From the NCBI RefSeq assembly GCF_009617875.1, contig NZ_BLAV01000001.1:2914001-2978000 (forward strand): a stretch of 64,000 nucleotides of DNA. The letters run 5' to 3'. Numbering within the stretch: the stretch's first letter is position 1; the number at the start of each line of letters is the position of its first letter. The notes below the pieces were generated by a model. The model was not told the origin of the DNA and did not search any database. It saw only the letters and a program-made list of their open reading frames with translations. Positions 63,707 to 64,000 of the stretch are shown piece after piece. Origin of the DNA: Prolixibacter sp. NT017 (GTDB lineage: Bacteria > Bacteroidota > Bacteroidia > Bacteroidales > Prolixibacteraceae). A program made the position numbers and the translations under genes.

Positions 63707-64000
63707 CTACTCTTTCTTTATCCCAAAATTCTTATCAATCTTAATCAGTTTAGCCATGATGAAACCGGGGATGGTACACAACATCACCCAGAGGAAGAAG
63801 TGCTGATAACCTACCGTTTCCTGTATCCAGCCCGACACCATGCCGGGCACCATCATTCCCAGCGCCATGATTCCGGTGCTGAAAGCAAAATGCGCCGTCT
63901 GGTATTTCCCGGCCGACACGTACAACATGTACAGCGTGTAAGCCGTAAACCCGAATCCGTAGCCCAGCTGTTCCACACCCACCGACGTAATGACAATCCA
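63707..64000 (-). CDS. AmpG-like MFS transporter, C-terminal part
   Basis: The gene runs off the right edge. The 97 visible residues hold two to three transmembrane helices and end GFIMAKLIKIDKNFGIKK. The segment LGYGFGFTAYTLYMLYVSAG and the GMMVPGMVSGWIQETVGYQHF block are characteristic of Bacteroidota AmpG/PAT-family permeases, which import anhydromuropeptides for cell-wall recycling. An internal GTG gives a shorter frame but is not a true start. Confidence 0.75.
   Translation of the reverse strand, partial: WIVITSVGVEQLGYGFGFTAYTLYMLYVSAGKYQTAHFAFSTGIMALGMMVPGMVSGWIQETVGYQHFFLWVMLCTIPGFIMAKLIKIDKNFGIKKE

Overview
The window is chromosomal DNA of a Bacteroidota bacterium. The evidence is a SusC/SusD pair, many lipoproteins with Bacteroidota-type lipoboxes, a type IX secretion (T9SS) sorting domain, the families DUF6261, DUF6263 and ORF6N, and promoter boxes close to TAnnTTTG. 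Gene content fits an environmental Marinilabiliales/Prolixibacteraceae-like lineage, but no rRNA or other marker is present, so the lineage is an inference. No tRNA, rRNA or CRISPR array was seen.

Layout. (1) 0.4-8.7 kb, nearly all minus strand: small-molecule and stress genes (VOC protein, FMN reductase, YdeI-like, AhpD-like with a Crp-type regulator), a complete subclass B1 metallo-beta-lactamase, a 2H phosphoesterase, membrane proteins and an M28 peptidase. (2) 8.9-18.2 kb: aldo/keto reductase, DJ-1-like lipoprotein, secreted unknowns, a class D beta-lactamase broken by one amber codon, an acetyltransferase, a trypsin-like lipoprotein, an S10 carboxypeptidase and a rubrerythrin-VIT1 fusion. 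(3) 18.3-20.3 kb: an IS200-like (RAYT) transposase between two copies of a multi-hairpin module, followed by a 41-bp tandem repeat array. (4) 20.3-28.6 kb: DUF6261, two AraC-type regulators, an MFS pump, isochorismatase-like hydrolase, GAPDH, ketopantoate reductase and a HAD lipoprotein. (5) 28.7-46.4 kb: a polysaccharide utilization locus with a propeller/LuxR regulator, SusC, SusD, a tandem LamG lipoprotein, two GH144 enzymes (one T9SS-exported), a GH3 beta-glucosidase and an S1 sulfatase. The GH144+GH3 set points to beta-1,2-glucan; the sulfatase is unexpected for that substrate. (6) 46.5-56.5 kb: a 599-residue conserved protein of unknown function, acyl-CoA dehydrogenase, GyrI-like and DUF4937 proteins, a toxin-antitoxin pair with a frameshifted toxin, two membrane metalloproteases and DUF6263. 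(7) 56.6-59.7 kb: an AT-rich island with ORF6N and a three-gene CBASS anti-phage operon (2TM-NUDIX effector, CD-NTase, stand-alone E2-like protein). It is bordered by a duplicated fragment of the DUF6263 gene. (8) 59.9-63.7 kb: a 21-bp heptad-coding repeat, a conserved unknown gene and an 11-fold ~221-bp tandem array whose diverged relatives lie at both 0.3 kb and 52.6 kb. The window ends inside an AmpG-like MFS gene.

The strongest leads are the short type II CBASS operon, the RAYT/hairpin module, the 221-bp array with its 11- and 22-bp deletion variants, the amber-interrupted class D beta-lactamase, and the beta-1,2-glucan locus carrying a sulfatase.
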